Positions 36,146-48,741 of a DNA stretch of 64,000 bases are shown in pieces (positions within the stretch are counted from its first letter, which is position 1; every line of letters starts with the position of its first letter). Position numbers and translations under genes: made by a program. Origin of the DNA: Siphonodentalium dalli. Taxonomy: Eukaryota > Mollusca > Scaphopoda > Gadilida > Siphonodentaliidae. Below the pieces are notes generated by a model, which did no database searches, was not told the DNA's origin, and worked only from the letters and a program-made list of their open reading frames with translations. The stretch is from NCBI GenBank assembly GCA_032622095.1, contig CP136063.1, positions 186,575,877 to 186,639,876 on the forward strand, read 5' to 3'.

Positions 36146-36441
36146 AAATATTAAGAAAGAAACTATTCACCAGTACGAAGACAAGCAGCAATTTTGTGGC
36201 GAGAATTATAAACTCATGGAACGGTCTATCAGATATATGTGTCTCGGCAAATACAATTAATGAATTTAAATCAATTCTTAATGACCAATGGAACAAGCGA
36301 AAGCTTATAAGGCTCAAGAATACAGGTAAATTAAACATTATTTAGACTTTACAAATGAATGCGTCGATGGTGCACAAATTCATGATGGGTGGATACTATT
36401 GCACACAGTTGGGAGTAATTAGTGTGATGTAGTTTTTCCAG

Positions 36442-36690
36442 AAATGATACCAGAGTCAAATGATACCAGAGTCAAATGATACCAAATTCCGAGTCAAATG
36501 TTCTAATTAGGACAATATTGATAATGACACTCAATACAAACATTTGACTAGAGAAATTATTATTGCACTTAAAAATTAAAAGGTATCATTTGTCTCGGGA
36601 AGGTATCATTTGACTCGAAAAGAAGGTAGTTGACTCGAGATTAGGTACCACTTGACTTTTTTCGTTGAGTATCAATTGATTTGGGTATCA
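36442..36690. repeat. Right cluster of AGTCAAATGATACC iterons
   Basis: Direct copies at 36442-36451, 36454-36467, 36470-36483 and 36492-36500. Inverted copies (GGTATCATTTGACT type) at 36582-36595, 36602-36615, 36625-36635, 36644-36657 and 36674-36688. It is paired with the cluster at 30125-30188. Confidence 0.65.
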
Positions 36691-37527
36691 CTTGTCCTGC
36701 ACCCATAACAATCCATTGAATGTTTAGAGGTGCCACAATTATTGATTTTGATAATCGATAGTCAATAAACGACTATAATCGATTAATCGTACCTAATATT
36801 AATAACAGTGGAAGTATTCCGTAAAATGGCATATTGCCTGGGTGCTGGTTAACTCAATAACTGCACTGTCGCTGGCTGTTTGAGGCATCGGCTGATCGGG
36901 CGATTCTCCCGTTACATACGTTACATTCAAACTGATTTTTAGGGGTTGGTTGGTTCCTAACTTTTTTTTAAGTATGTAATTCCAAAATAAAATCATAGCA
37001 TTTGAAAGAGATCTCACTTGTCTACAACTGGAATCTGGCCTGAATTACTGTTCTTCAAACGTTTTGTCGATATTGTGATTCATATCGGCGTTACGTACGT
37101 TACTCAGAAAAAAACACTTTTGTGCGTTCAATAAATTCTAATGCAATTTCCTCTGATTTGACAAAGGTATACGCAACAAGGCAAGTATGGCAGGAAACAC
37201 AAGTCTCATATCTTGATTACACAGTATTCATTGAATGTTTTGTTCACCCGGTATTTGTTCACTGGTCTCATATTTGGCGTTACGTACCTTAAATGTTAAG
37301 TACGTTACGTGTGCAAATTAAAAATCCTATTTCAGGATTAAACTGAGCACATAGAATGATATAATTTGAGAAGGATTTAGATAAATAAGTGAAGATCACA
37401 TACACACATTTGACTTCAAGAAGGCTGTAAATAGTCTACAAAGATCATATGTGGGTGCCGTCATGTTCTTATTGTGCATATATATACCGGTATATATAAA
37501 GTGCACATTCTGCATCACAGCAGTCAG

Positions 37528-38031
37528 TAGTCAGATTGTGACCTCGACTTCTTTTTGATCGAGGTCAGATTTCGCCCCAGTACTTGAGACATCTGAACTC
37601 ATCATGTGTTGAGACCAAAATATACTACTGTGCGGGGAGTTGTGGCCAAAGCAAAACGTCTATGGATTCACAAATTATTAAGTAACTATCCGACACACTG
37701 CAGATTCATTTTCATTCATATTATATTTTGCTGAATATGAATATTGGTGACCCAATAACTTTTTAAATGGACAAATTATCGGGTCACTTGAAGTCTTCCG
37801 TGTTTATTCATATTCAGCGAAATACATAAATGCAATTGAATCTGCAAATTGTCGGATATGTAAAGTAATAATTTGTGAATCCGTACACATTTTGCTTGGG
37901 CCACGACTCCCCCGCACACTTGTATATTTTGGTCTCAAGACCCTTAGCACAGTCACAGATGAGTTCAGGTAATCTAGTACTGGGGCGACATCTGACCTCG
38001 CTCAAAGGAATTCGAGGTCACAATCTGACTA
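37528..38031. repeat. 500-bp inverted repeat (foldback MITE)
   Basis: TAGTCAGATTGTGACCTCGA at the left and TCGAGGTCACAATCTGACTA at the right. Further complementary blocks run inward (CCCCAGTACT, TTGAGACCAAAATATA, GGATTCACAAATTATT, CTGCAGATTCA), centred near 37760. TA may be the duplicated target. No coding content. Confidence 0.75.
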
Positions 38032-39148
38032 AGCATGCAGCAGGACAGATGGAATGTTTGATGTTAAAAACAGCCAAAATCAGTTTTATAAATAATAGCT
38101 TGGAGATAAATATACTTCGTTGAGTTCGATATTGGCCAAATAGTTTTTCATGGTCTGCTTGGCAAATATTGAACAAAATTCTATTACAATAACCAATCAA
38201 AACCATCTAGATCTGTAAGCTTAAGTTAAATATATGTTACTATGGCTGAGTTCGGGAGTTGTTAAATAGCTCTAGGGCAGTGTAGAAAAGCTCTCGACCA
38301 ATCAGATTGCGATATTTTGAATAGAACAAACAAAAAGCGAAAGGGGGGCGTATTCTGGGTTTTCATATCCCCCCTAATTTCGTTAGTCGTCCTAAACGTT
38401 GTTTACTATGATGATTGAATATTGAAAAAATCAGGACATGGGGATTTAGTTGGAATTTAAAACTTAAATAACTCGATTTAGGCTTGAGTTAAACTATTTG
38501 TTTGTATACGCTTATGATGGTCTGGCACCCTCTAATTGCCGACGATATTACGATTATTTTAGTTTAGACGATATTACTGACGATATTGAAATATTAACCA
38601 GGTATTGTTGATTAATCGGGAAACCGCCCAGCACTACTCATTGTTCAGAACTTCTGTAACCTCTCCTGGGAATTCTTGGTCATCATATAAAGCAATGACC
38701 CAGTCACCTAATTAAGCCACATGATCATGAGAAGAAATACTCGGATTCAGATGTGGATTCAACGCCAAACTCAAATACAGTCAGGAACCTTTTGTCCAGA
38801 GACGTGATTCAGTGTTTACTTTAGCGTCCACGACGTAAAATTACAATACCCAAATTCACTACATCGCATCATCAAATGAACTGACGATTGTTTGCAACAT
38901 ATATCAGTAGTACTCATGTTATTGGAATCTCTTTGGTACGGTACGCAATCAAAGGATGTTAACACCTCGGTTGTAGATTAAACTGTGTAAAATAAACACG
39001 GTATTCAATAATACCTGGCATTTTCTGACGTCCGATATAAATAACGCAGATTAATCAACGATGGAAATGGTAATCGATTATCAGCTTTATCAACGGTTCA
39101 TCGATTATACGATTAATGGTGACATGAATGTTGTGTTATTTTACTCAC

Positions 39149-39359
39149 CCATTAATGTATCTCTGTAGTCTGATGGTAGGAAATGATCACGACAAACAAC
39201 AGGTATTGAAACCTGACATTCCGGTGTCCATTGTTTGTTGGAATTCGGCAATTTCCTTTTCACTGCAAAGATCCATTTTTCTCTCAATTTCTGATCTTTC
39301 GGGAATCGATGTCCACCTATGACGTTTCCACAAAGCGGTACACAACAATTTGCTGGCAT
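39149..39359 (-). CDS. THAP-domain first exon
   Basis: Translation from the ATG at 39359 begins MPANCCVPLCGN and shows the THAP (C2CH) zinc finger: C-x4-C near the N terminus, RFPKD, a Trp in REKWIFAVKRK, a second W-x-P, and C-x2-H in VCRDHFLPSDY. The exon closes at a clear donor (ATGG-GTGAGT) whose GT is at 39147-39148. THAP domains bind DNA in host regulators and in P-element and Kolobok transposases. No downstream exon was found to the left, where foldbacks dominate, so it may be the start of a host gene, a transposase gene or an orphan exon. There is no frameshift, and codon sense looks maintained over about 70 residues, which argues for recent function. Confidence 0.65.
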
Positions 39360-40043
39360 TGTAATTGTCCAAGCGATCGATAATTGTCACTCGTGTACTA
39401 AAACTACTATATCATATGACTGGCGCTGTTTCACTTTCAGTGTGTCCTTATCCGAAGTTCAAGATATTGTAAATTACGTAATCGTATCGAGATCTATAAT
39501 ATATTTGTTCATTAAGAGGGAGGTAAAGTGGAAAATTTATTATTTTTCTCCATAGGGTTTCCATGTTAAAAATTTGAATCAAAATCCTGACTTCATAAAT
39601 TTGAGTACAGAATCTCTGAATGTACCTTCATGTAATTCCTGACTCCATCTAGTGACAAGGCGTCGTCGATTTTCGAAAAACATACACATTATCGAAATAT
39701 CACACTTCAAAACATTACGAGCAACAGAAATTGGGAAATTCTGTCAGCCATTGGTGGAGTTATCGTTCCTGTGTTGAAAAATGTGCTTATTTGACGATGT
39801 TGAAAATAAAACGAACTGACTGTTATGACAACACATGATTGGTCCATAACACAATTGGATAATCGTTTGTTGAGTAAAACTTTATTGTTTTCATAAGCGA
39901 TCGCGCCATTAATTACTTAGTCTGCATCAAGTTTTACGAAAAATCTCGAAGGAATTCGATGTAAACATTGACAAGCTATGGAATAAACATATCACTCCGC
40001 CGAAATAGTTCGGAATATATATATACGATATTAAATAATATCA

Positions 40044-40838
40044 CATAATCAGACTTTCATTTTTAGAAAATGAAGGCGCGCATAGTCTCGCTCGCTGGTT
40101 TGGGCCCAGGCGCGCAGTTTCTATCAAGATAAAATAAACATACATTCATAAATGCCGTGTAAATTGAATTAGTTAACTCACGATCGATGTCCAGTGAATC
40201 TCTTTGATGGTTTAACACTGCTTAATCCACTATCCAAAAGCACAAGTGAATGTTACACACTATGCTTTATATTGTACATGCTCCTATACTAATTGTAATT
40301 CATAATTAATATTAATAAAAAATCAATTTAATACTCCGATTCCATGCTGACAGAATAATATCAACTTCTCCCGGCCACGTGGTCTCGCTTTGATTATCCA
40401 GGAATGTATGTGACGTCATAAGCCATACATAGAAATCATTCAAATGTATTTTTAGCTTCGAATCATTCAGACAGATTGTGCATTCGACACTGTGTGACCT
40501 CAAATAATTTACTGGTGTCGGTGATCAAACGTCGGGCGGGTTGATTGACACCGCACTGTTAATGGAAAGTTGTGGAATTGGTAACTAGGTCGCGGCACCT
40601 TTGATCTGGTGACACATCACACAGGCATTATCGCAACGCGGTAATAAAACTGAAAATGGGACACATTATTAACCAATCTCGTCTGGGTAGACACTGAAAA
40701 TATCGTTATCAGGTTCGGCCAACTACGCTCGCTGTATTTGGCCTAGGTGCGCAATCGATCGCTCGCTGGTATTCAATTTCAGACGCGCGATGGTGCACAA
40801 GAGCGATCGCGCGCCTCAAAAATGAAAGTCTGCATAAT
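40044..40838. mobile_element. 783-bp element with 6-bp TSD (CATAAT)
   Basis: CAGACTTTCATTTTT (40050-40064) and AAAAATGAAAGTCTG (40818-40832) are perfect inverted ends. CATAAT flanks both (40044-40049 and 40833-40838). GC-rich subterminal blocks (GGCGCGC and GCGCGCC) with CTCGCTCGCTGG-like repeats lie at both sides. No coding sequence. Confidence 0.8.
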
Positions 40839-40967
40839 ACGTAATGTTAATGTCAAATACTTACACCATATGGCAGAAAAACTAAACCTCGCCATTATTA
40901 AATGTTTATATCATCTTTCTTGAATGGTTTAAAATACCGACCGCGTGATTGAAATTTGGCGTAGTTA

Positions 40968-41984
40968 CATATAACTAGGGTTGCCACGACTATGAGTTTT
41001 CATAATCGACTAATCGGCAGCTATAATCGACGGTTAGTCGATTAATCGGTAATATATGCGCCCTGTATTACATCCAGGTAAACAATTGATAAATGCGAAA
41101 TTACGATGACTTCTTTACATCCATTTTGAAGACAGTTATAAACTGTCGATGCTCCGTGTTTAACACTGTTTTATTTCATATGCAACAAGGAATACTCATG
41201 CCCTCATAGTCTCATTCGTCCCGATGTAGTTTTTAACAGGCCCTTACTATTAAGTACTGCCAAGTGCCCATATTGCCAATGTTTCTGGCAAAGTTAGAGC
41301 AAACTGCATACACGACGTGACAGTAACTGTGCAAAATTGCACGAAGTAACGCTAATCTCGATCGCGACTCCCAAGCCACCATTACGTATTTCGGCAGGTC
41401 ACGTGCATCACATTAATCGGTATCATTGTGGCGAAAGGTGGGCACTGAAGTTAACGAGGACATAGGTAGACAGTGGGAGATATTTGAGCTTTTGTGGGGG
41501 ACCCTGGGGGGACGGGGATGCAGTCACAATTACTGCCGTGTATAGCCTTGACATTTTCAATAAAGAATTGCAAGAAATAATGAAATAAATTAATAGTTTA
41601 TATTATATACGTAACCGGCAACCGCTTCGGAAATGTAGCTATCACAGTAGCACTAATAGTAAATTAATATTCACAGTTAAACAATAAACATAATTAACAT
41701 TTCGATGTCGCACACATAATTCTTTGAAGATGACCGCCAAACGCCGTGGCAACATCAAAGGCAGAGGACGCCGCAACGGAATTGTGCTGCATACGCAGTT
41801 AACAGTTACTTCCAGGCATGACATCGATGAAAAGTACTGCTTACATACACAAGTTACACAACCATACCCACCCCCCCCCCCCCATCCTCTGGCGATTAGT
41901 CGACGAAAGTAAATAACCGTCGACTACCGCACCTGCCGAAGGTTAGTCGATTAATCGAATAATCGTGGCAAGCCTACATATAAC
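40968..41984. mobile_element. hAT element (TAGGGTTGCCACGA ends)
   Basis: The element spans 40976-41976. TAGGGTTGCCACGA and TCGTGGCAAGCCTA are inverted, flanked by a perfect 8-bp duplication CATATAAC. Subterminal TCGACTAATCG-type repeats occur at both sides. It is related to the interrupted copy at 5285-7455. Confidence 0.9.
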
Positions 41985-44551
41985 GTGGTTGTTCGGTGAC
42001 TTCCGCCTACCTGATAAATTCTCCCCGCGAAAAAACTTCAATCTAATAAATTGTCAACGTTTGACCGGTAAGGAATCAATATATTGATACAACATAGTAT
42101 ATACGTGTGTGTTAGATACAGCAGAAAGTTATTGACGATCGCTTTATTCATCGACACGTACAGCTGAAGATCGCAAAGGGAATTTCTTGTTTATTTTCAG
42201 CCGAAATCGAAAATCACGAAGAAAGTAAACAGGAAGTATGAAAAGCTATTTCGCTGTGCATGGTACTTGGGATTGTACATTTTTGCATACATTACATGTA
42301 TTTTTGATAGTAAAGTGGTGCTCCATAGTTTTCTGAAATAGTTCTTGCAAATGGATGTCTTTTTGGGTGGTTTGTTTACATATATTAAGTTCAAATTTCT
42401 GGAGTTTTAGGTTTGAACTAGGAAATCCGCTACGCGTTGTCACTGCATGGGAGTATTAACTACATGTTGATACCTCCTGTTGGCTATTTTATAAATTTAT
42501 ATTCTTACCAGTGACTCGAGTGAGTGAGTATTTTCGTCTCAAAAATTTCGTGTTGATTTGACGTTCAAATGCATCTTTTTAAGAATGACAAATTTATTGC
42601 TTATCAGATATACTTAATCTTGGATTAATGTAGTACATTTGAATGTCTATGAACAAATATATTTTTCATTTTTTGGTCTTTTAAAACAAAAATACATGGA
42701 TTTCAACCGCCGAACCGGTCCCCATTTCTGGAATTGTGCCACTTTACCTCCCTCTTAAATATAAATTTCAGGCGTTCTGTGCACATCGGAGATGTAGTTA
42801 CCTTGAAATAACTAAAGTTTTGCCATGACAGGTGACATACACCAAGTTCCACTGCATTTAGTGTGTTTATTTAACAAAAATTCGCTGTAGACCGTATAAT
42901 TTTAAAAGTATAACACGGAGCGGAAGTTGTATCGGTTGATAAAAAAAAAATTAAAACAAAACCCGGAATCGGAGGCGGAACAAAGGCAATGCCAAATAGT
43001 GGCTGGCAGACAGACGATTTGTTTCTAAAATGTTTTGTCTTTGAACAACGAGAGGTCTCGGCAATTTCCGTAGGAGTGTGATCTGATTTTATCCGGGGAA
43101 ATCTCACTCAGTGTGATCCGACGGTTTTGGATTAGATCGACGTCAAACAATAGTGGTATATTTTAGGGAAGAATAGACATAGGCCTAATATAGTCATATA
43201 ATAAAAACAGAAGTCGCACGACTAAAATCGTATAGGCCTACCGTGTGCGCACACAGATCTTACGTCGCAAGGGTCTGCGACAAATATCGTGCAACAAATA
43301 TCGCATCGTGTGAGGCGCGTCGGCCTATATATATAGAAGCGGCGTATATATGGGCAGCGAAAGGGGGGCGGACAGCGGGGCGCGGTACAGGCCCCTGTGA
43401 CTATATAGGCCTATATACGATTTTCTCACTCAAAGGTTCTTGAATTCCATGAAATTCCTGTCAGCTATATGCGTTATCAGGTCAGGCACATCCTGAATTC
43501 CACTATTATAGTGGTAGGCCTATATGACTATAACATAGACCATATTCACGTTTTCCTATATTTGCATTGGAAATAGAAGACGGCGCATTTATAACAGTGC
43601 ACAGCCAAATTTCACACTTAACAATATCGCAGTGAATGAACAGTCTTCAGACAAAATATGTTGTGCAATCTTTTGCGCCAGCTTTGTTATTCAATAATAT
43701 TACCAATATAAGCCTTTCTAAATGACAATATCAGGACAACTCAATCGCTCCTTCATAACAGCATTTAAACTAATTGAATGCTAATTGAGTTGCTTATTGT
43801 GTGTCGTCATGATTAATCATTCTCCTGGACAAAATATATGTATAATACGGTTTTTAATACCGAATTAGTGCGACACCGATTTTCAAGAACTTGTGAGAAA
43901 TATGATTTTGGATTAGGCCCTATCCATCTTTTATCAATTTCGCAAAACAGTAATCAGTGGCGGTTCCAGCAAATTTTTTAAAAGGGGGGGGGGGGGGCAC
44001 TATGTATTGTTGTACGCATCATCCGAGCCGCGAAGAGGCGAATGGGGGAGAGCACGAGTCCGGGAAATTTTGCATATACTACATTCAAAATGACGCGTTT
44101 TCCTGTGTTCTAGCTGGGCCAAGTTTATATTGCTTTATATATTAGTCCTATATGGAACGAGTGACAATAACATTCAGCACAATTACTATATAGGCTACTA
44201 TGGAGGTTTAGTGATGGAAGATCAAAGCTTCTTTGAACATGCAGTGAACTTATTTTCTGAAAGTCTGTGCAAATGGTAGTGAGTTATCTGGGCGCACCGG
44301 ACATGCCCATGGAATATAAGCCCCCGGAATCACCGGGTCGTCTATGGTTTGGGTTGGTGCATGGGAGAATATTTTGTAATTCAGAATTAATAATCGCAAA
44401 ATCATGGCTTCTAGACAGTACTAGTATAGAGGTGTTTCGGTTGGCAATACAATGCATCTATCCAACCACTTAATTCCTCCATTGACCATGATGATTTTTT
44501 CAGTTTTACATCTAAAATATATATACCGGAAGGGGGTAGATAAACTTACCA
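41985..44551. other. Gene-free stretch with GC-rich patch and G tract
   Basis: No supportable exon was found. Around 43220-43400 the sequence is unusually CpG-rich for this window (CGCACACAG, GGCGCGTCGGCC, GGGGGGCGGACAGCGGGGCG) and could be a promoter or a decayed element. A 15-base G run lies near 43984. Short open frames here lack any domain signature. Confidence 0.4.
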
Positions 44552-45039
44552 TTAAAGGTACTCAATCCGAACAGATGGTCCCCATCTCAACAGATTCCAA
44601 CAACAACAATCCGATCAGAGGGTCCTATATTACTATTTCTTTGGCTTTGGGCGTAAAAAATATTTGATTCGAGTCGAGGAACCCATCAAACAAAGCTCAG
44701 AGTTATTAGATATTGATTTTTGAAATTTGTTATTTGCTCGAGATGAGTACTAATAATTGCCGTCAATTTCGTAACCTGCTCGAGATGTGTACACCAAAAC
44801 ACTATTCAAACATACAAGGATGGATAAGTCGAAAATCAAGTGGTAATAATAACGCAATTTTGACTGTCTTCTGGGCCAGAAAGTATTCCCGATAATGAAA
44901 AATAATAGATTTCTAAAATCGGTATCTAACAAATCTGAGCTTTGATGGGTGACTTCCTCGACTCGAATGAAATATTTTTGACCCCCGAAGCCATTGAAAT
45001 AGTAATTGAGAGGAGTTTTATCGGATTGAGAACCTTTAA
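44552..45039. mobile_element. TTAA foldback element (family D copy 4)
   Basis: TTAA-AGGTACTCAATCCGAACAGA at the left and CGGATTGAGAACCT-TTAA at the right. The arms fold at about 44800. Confidence 0.85.
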
Positions 45040-45219
45040 CCCTTTTGGTGCCAAGTTAGATTTTTGTATCAACCCATATTTCCTTGATCATTTTTCAAAT
45101 GCATTGATTATAATAATGTGATACATTGATGGAAAGAGCTCTAAGCTCGAATTAATAAATTTGAAAAATGATCAAGGAAATATGGGTTGATACAAAAATC
45201 AGACTTGGCACTGAAAGGG
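45036..45219. mobile_element. TTAA-type palindromic MITE abutting the previous element
   Basis: TTAA-CCCTTTTGGTGCCAAG at the left and CTTGGCACTGAAAGGG at the right. Near-perfect arms contain TTTCCTTGATCATTTTTCAA. The right TTAA is lost (ACAA). Its left TTAA is the right TTAA of the family D copy. Confidence 0.7.
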
Positions 45220-45464
45220 ACAATGCTCCAAAATTGATCCATTAAATGATTCTTCATTCTCACAATAACTACTTTTATAAATTAGTTTATCACACATTCG
45301 ATGTGCGTCTCTGTTTATGCGGGGCAGGGAAATTCTGCTTGAAAACCTGGGAGTTCCCCATAGGCATTGTGTGACACAAAACTTTATTTGAGAAATGAAT
45401 GTTGAGGGTGTGTGTGTTATTGAGGGTACCACAATGTGGTCATTGTGGCACATTTTGTAAGAAA

Positions 45465-46160
45465 ACAAGACAGTCAATGACTGGGGTCACTCACCAGACT
45501 GCAAAGACTGGGACTCTGGAGACCACAAGTCAGAACTTGTCATAATCACTTTAAAAGAAGTAGGTCTAAACAGTACATGTGGCTAGAGAGGCTTCTGCGT
45601 GTAGATCGGTGAATATCTACCTTGAAATTACCAACTGTACACTACTGATCACCTCCCCCCCCCCATTCCAGCTCATAACAAGTCCCCTCCCAACTGGGTT
45701 TGTAAATCCTTTTGCGCACCTCCTTCGGTTGGAATTTCACAACAGACACCTGAAACTTTCTCAATTGTTGGAAATTTGCAATCTCACAAGCACCTTTTTT
45801 AACAAGACAGTCAATGACTGTGGGTCGCTCACCAGACTGTAAAGACTGAGACTCTGATGTCTACCGGTTCAACAGTCAGTACTTGACAAAATCACGTAAG
45901 ACAAGTAGTTCTAAACATGGATATAACTGGAGGTTCTCAGATGAGCAGGGATCTTCACCTTGAACTTTCTAATTGCACACCACTGACAAATCTCCAACCT
46001 CTTACCGTTTAAAGAAGACATTGCAACCATCCCGGTACACAGTACTAAGTTCACAAAAATCTATTACACACCCCTCTTAGGTTGAATTTTACAACTGGTA
46101 CCAGTCCTTCAAGCTCTTAAACTTTTGAAAATTACCAACCTGACACCCCATTAAGTTAAT
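45465..46160 (+). repeat. Two family F heads in tandem
   Basis: AACAAGACAGTCAATGACTG starts at about 45463 and again at about 45801, each followed by CCAGACTG.AAAGACTG and the later blocks (ACCAACTGTACACTACTGAT, TTTCACAAC). There are no downstream ~165 bp units, so these are heads only. Confidence 0.65.
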
Positions 46161-46574
46161 ATTTGTGGCCAATTCTGTCCAGCAGTTTAACCTGAAGTAG
46201 GAACATATGGACTGTTGATTTAAAAACATACATGTTGGAAAATCAAACCAAACTATGATAACAATTCTAACCTATTTTGGTGTGAACATCTAATCTACAA
46301 CTAATGTTGTATCAGGTATGAAATTTTCAACTGGTTAAACTTTGATCAAAGTAGGGGGTCAAAACTCCACCCCCTCTACACTCCCTCCCCATTGCCTCGC
46401 CAGGCTGCCTAGAAATCAATATTATTATACCAGTACCAAATAGCATAGAGGAGAGCTATCTCTGCCCCTATGAGAACAAATGTGAATCCCCAAACTATCA
46501 GATCCATTCATCTAGTAATATAAATATACCCCCCAATTTCCTTTGATGATCGGATCAGGGATGTGGTCTGTAGG

Positions 46575-47060
46575 ATGTGTCGAAGGATTTAGTGATGCAA
46601 AGAGTAAAATCCAAGATGGCCACCAGCAGCCATGTTTTTTGGCCGATTGATCCTAAACTGACTCGTTCCCATCTACATGTAAATGTCAACATTCATGACA
46701 AATTTTATGATGATCAGACAAACAGTACGGCCTGTAGCCCGCTCCAATGAATTCAAATTTGAAATCCAAGATGGCCACCAGCGGCCATGTTTTTTTGGCC
46801 GAATGACCCCACAATGACTCGTTCCCATCTACATGTCAATGTCAACATTCATGACAAATTTCATAAAGATTAGACCAAAGATATGACCTGTAGCCCGCGC
46901 CAAAGGAAATTGTTGACGGACACAGACACATGGACGACGGACGCCAACCCATGGCAATAGCTCAAACTTACAAAGTAAGTTGAGCAAATAAATGCGGGCT
47001 GCTGGGTGCACTGATGGATTCAAATTTGAAATCCAAGATGGCTGCTTTCTCATATGAAGA
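46575..47060 (+). repeat. Family E tandem element, two to three units
   Basis: Units carry CCAAGATGGCC and CATGTTTTTTGGCCGA; the end has ACTTACAAAGTAAGT and TTGAGC. A further CCAAGATGGCTGCTTTC unit follows at 47033. Confidence 0.75.
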
Positions 47061-47575
47061 CAACACACAAAGTTTCATGACATTCTGTAAAATATTTTTT
47101 AGGGGTACAACAAAACTGGTATTTGTTCAAAGGAGATCTACATTCAAAATTGCATTGATGTCAAGCATGAAATGTAGAAGAAAACGAGACTTCACATTCT
47201 GCTTACACCTTTTATTGGAGCAAGTAATTATTTAATTATTGAGTAAGCAATATGTACAACTGGCTGCAATAGACAAGTCCTTGAATACATTCTTTCATGA
47301 ATTTCTCTCTGCTATAAGTAAATAAATTCTGCACAGGTTTCTCTCCAATGTCGACTCAAACATTATTAACTAGATACTTGCTGATGAGTAGTTACTTGAT
47401 TCATACTCATTACTTGTACAATAGGAATGTTCAGATAACAAGTACAACATATAATATTAGATCGTCTCAGCTAATGAAGCATTGCCCAATATTTAAAGAG
47501 ACCCAAGACCTTCTAAGTGGGTTGATACGAAATAACATATAAGTCTAAATCAACTATCATCAAAAAGTACATTTC

Positions 47576-47947
47576 TTAAAGGTACTCAATCCGAACAGAC
47601 GCTCCTAAATTACTATTTCTTTGGCTTCGGGGATAAAAAATATTTGATTCGAGTCGAGGAACCCACCCATCAAAGCTCAGAGTGATTATATATCGATGTT
47701 TGAAATTTGCTGTTTCTATTGTTTGTGGACCAGAACTTTTCCAGGACCACGTGCATAAAACGTACAAATTGCATGGTCCTGGAAACAATCTGGTCCACAA
47801 ACAATAGAAACAGCAAATTTCAAACATCGATATCTAATTACTCTGAGCTTTGATGGGTGGGTTCCTCGACTCGAATCAAATATTTTTTACCCCCGAAGCC
47901 AAAGAAATAGTAATTTAGGAGCATCTGATCAGATTGAGTACCTTTAA
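47576..47947. mobile_element. TTAA foldback element (family D copy 5), complete
   Basis: TTAA-AGGTACTCAATCCGAACAG to TCAGATTGAGTACCT-TTAA, with almost perfectly complementary arms meeting around 47760. Confidence 0.88.
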
Positions 47948-47979
47948 ATAGATTGACTACTTTGTTCTTATTTTCATTA

Positions 47980-48155
47980 TTAACCCATTCATGACGGGAG
48001 TTGCGCTGGTATATGCACTGGCTTACAAGGTCACAGTAAATATTGTTAGGCCAATGTATTCTCTTAAATATATGAGATTAGCATTCATATATAAGAAAAT
48101 GCACTGGAACAGGGTTTTCACAAACATTCAGAAGCTGCAGTCATGAAAGGGTTAA
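47980..48155. mobile_element. TTAA-site MITE (family C copy 2)
   Basis: TTAA-CCCATTCATGACGGGAG to GCAGTCATGAAAGGG-TTAA; the interior has CTCTTAAATATATGAG-like hairpin blocks. Confidence 0.8.
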
Positions 48156-48741
48156 CCATTATTATCACCGACAAAACAAAATACCGACTCCATTAGGCTA
48201 TTATCAAATATCAAGAATAATCCTGGAACATTCAAACGTTGAAATACAATGGTTTCAATGCACTAACTTCCAAATTTGAGATATGAATAACGAGTAGCTG
48301 CTAGTATGCTGAATTAGGTCCGTACTCAGTACGGATGTATAGCAAACAGCATGACATTTTGCGTCCATACTAAGTACGGACATAAGGCAGCCACGGTGTT
48401 AATAATTCCCCCATAATGAGATTTCGTATGTCAAAACCATTGTTATGGAAACAATAATTTTACAGTGGAATTACCAATACAAGTCCATTTATTCCAATAA
48501 GATACAAAAGTTTAATCAATTTGACGTGCTACACAATTAGCGATGTTTGTTGACAAATCAGTGTAACAGCTTTGTTTACATAACAATTGTTTCAACAAGT
48601 GAAATTTCATTACTGGAGAACTATCAATACTGAATATAAGAACAAAGTTTACGTATTTCTCCATGTTCTTCTTAGTGGTGATGTTTTTATAGACTTTTAT
48701 ATTTTTTGCACATTTACCCACTGAGCATGCCTTGGGTCCCT

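Larger units (their letters stand above)
31843..36345 (+). mobile_element. Jockey/CR1-type LINE, 5' truncated, interrupted
   Basis: Fragments in order: KLPRDLINEMEVYQAWNF with a Lys-rich stretch (31843-32250, then an in-frame TGA), the reverse-transcriptase start (KNATVVPIFKKGKK, NYRPVSLTSISCKVMERII, about 32550-32760), LDFRKAFDTVP (about 32810-32840), QGSVLGPILFLIFINDI and the catalytic FADDTKLY (35370-35490), and the C-terminal FVRPVLEYGSSIWNP region (35830-35890), fading out about 36345. The order and motifs are those of Jockey-superfamily non-LTR retrotransposons. Stops and small frameshifts make it inactive. A second LINE occupies 32933-35312. Confidence 0.8.

Noticed and set aside
36727-39125. 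Large element with ATAATCGAT-rich ends around 36727-36800 and 39040-39125
   Set aside because: The sequence style at the two sides is similar, but no terminal repeat pair or matching target duplication could be aligned.
44267-44473. 68-codon open frame
   Set aside because: No motif, no splice context and no conservation visible.
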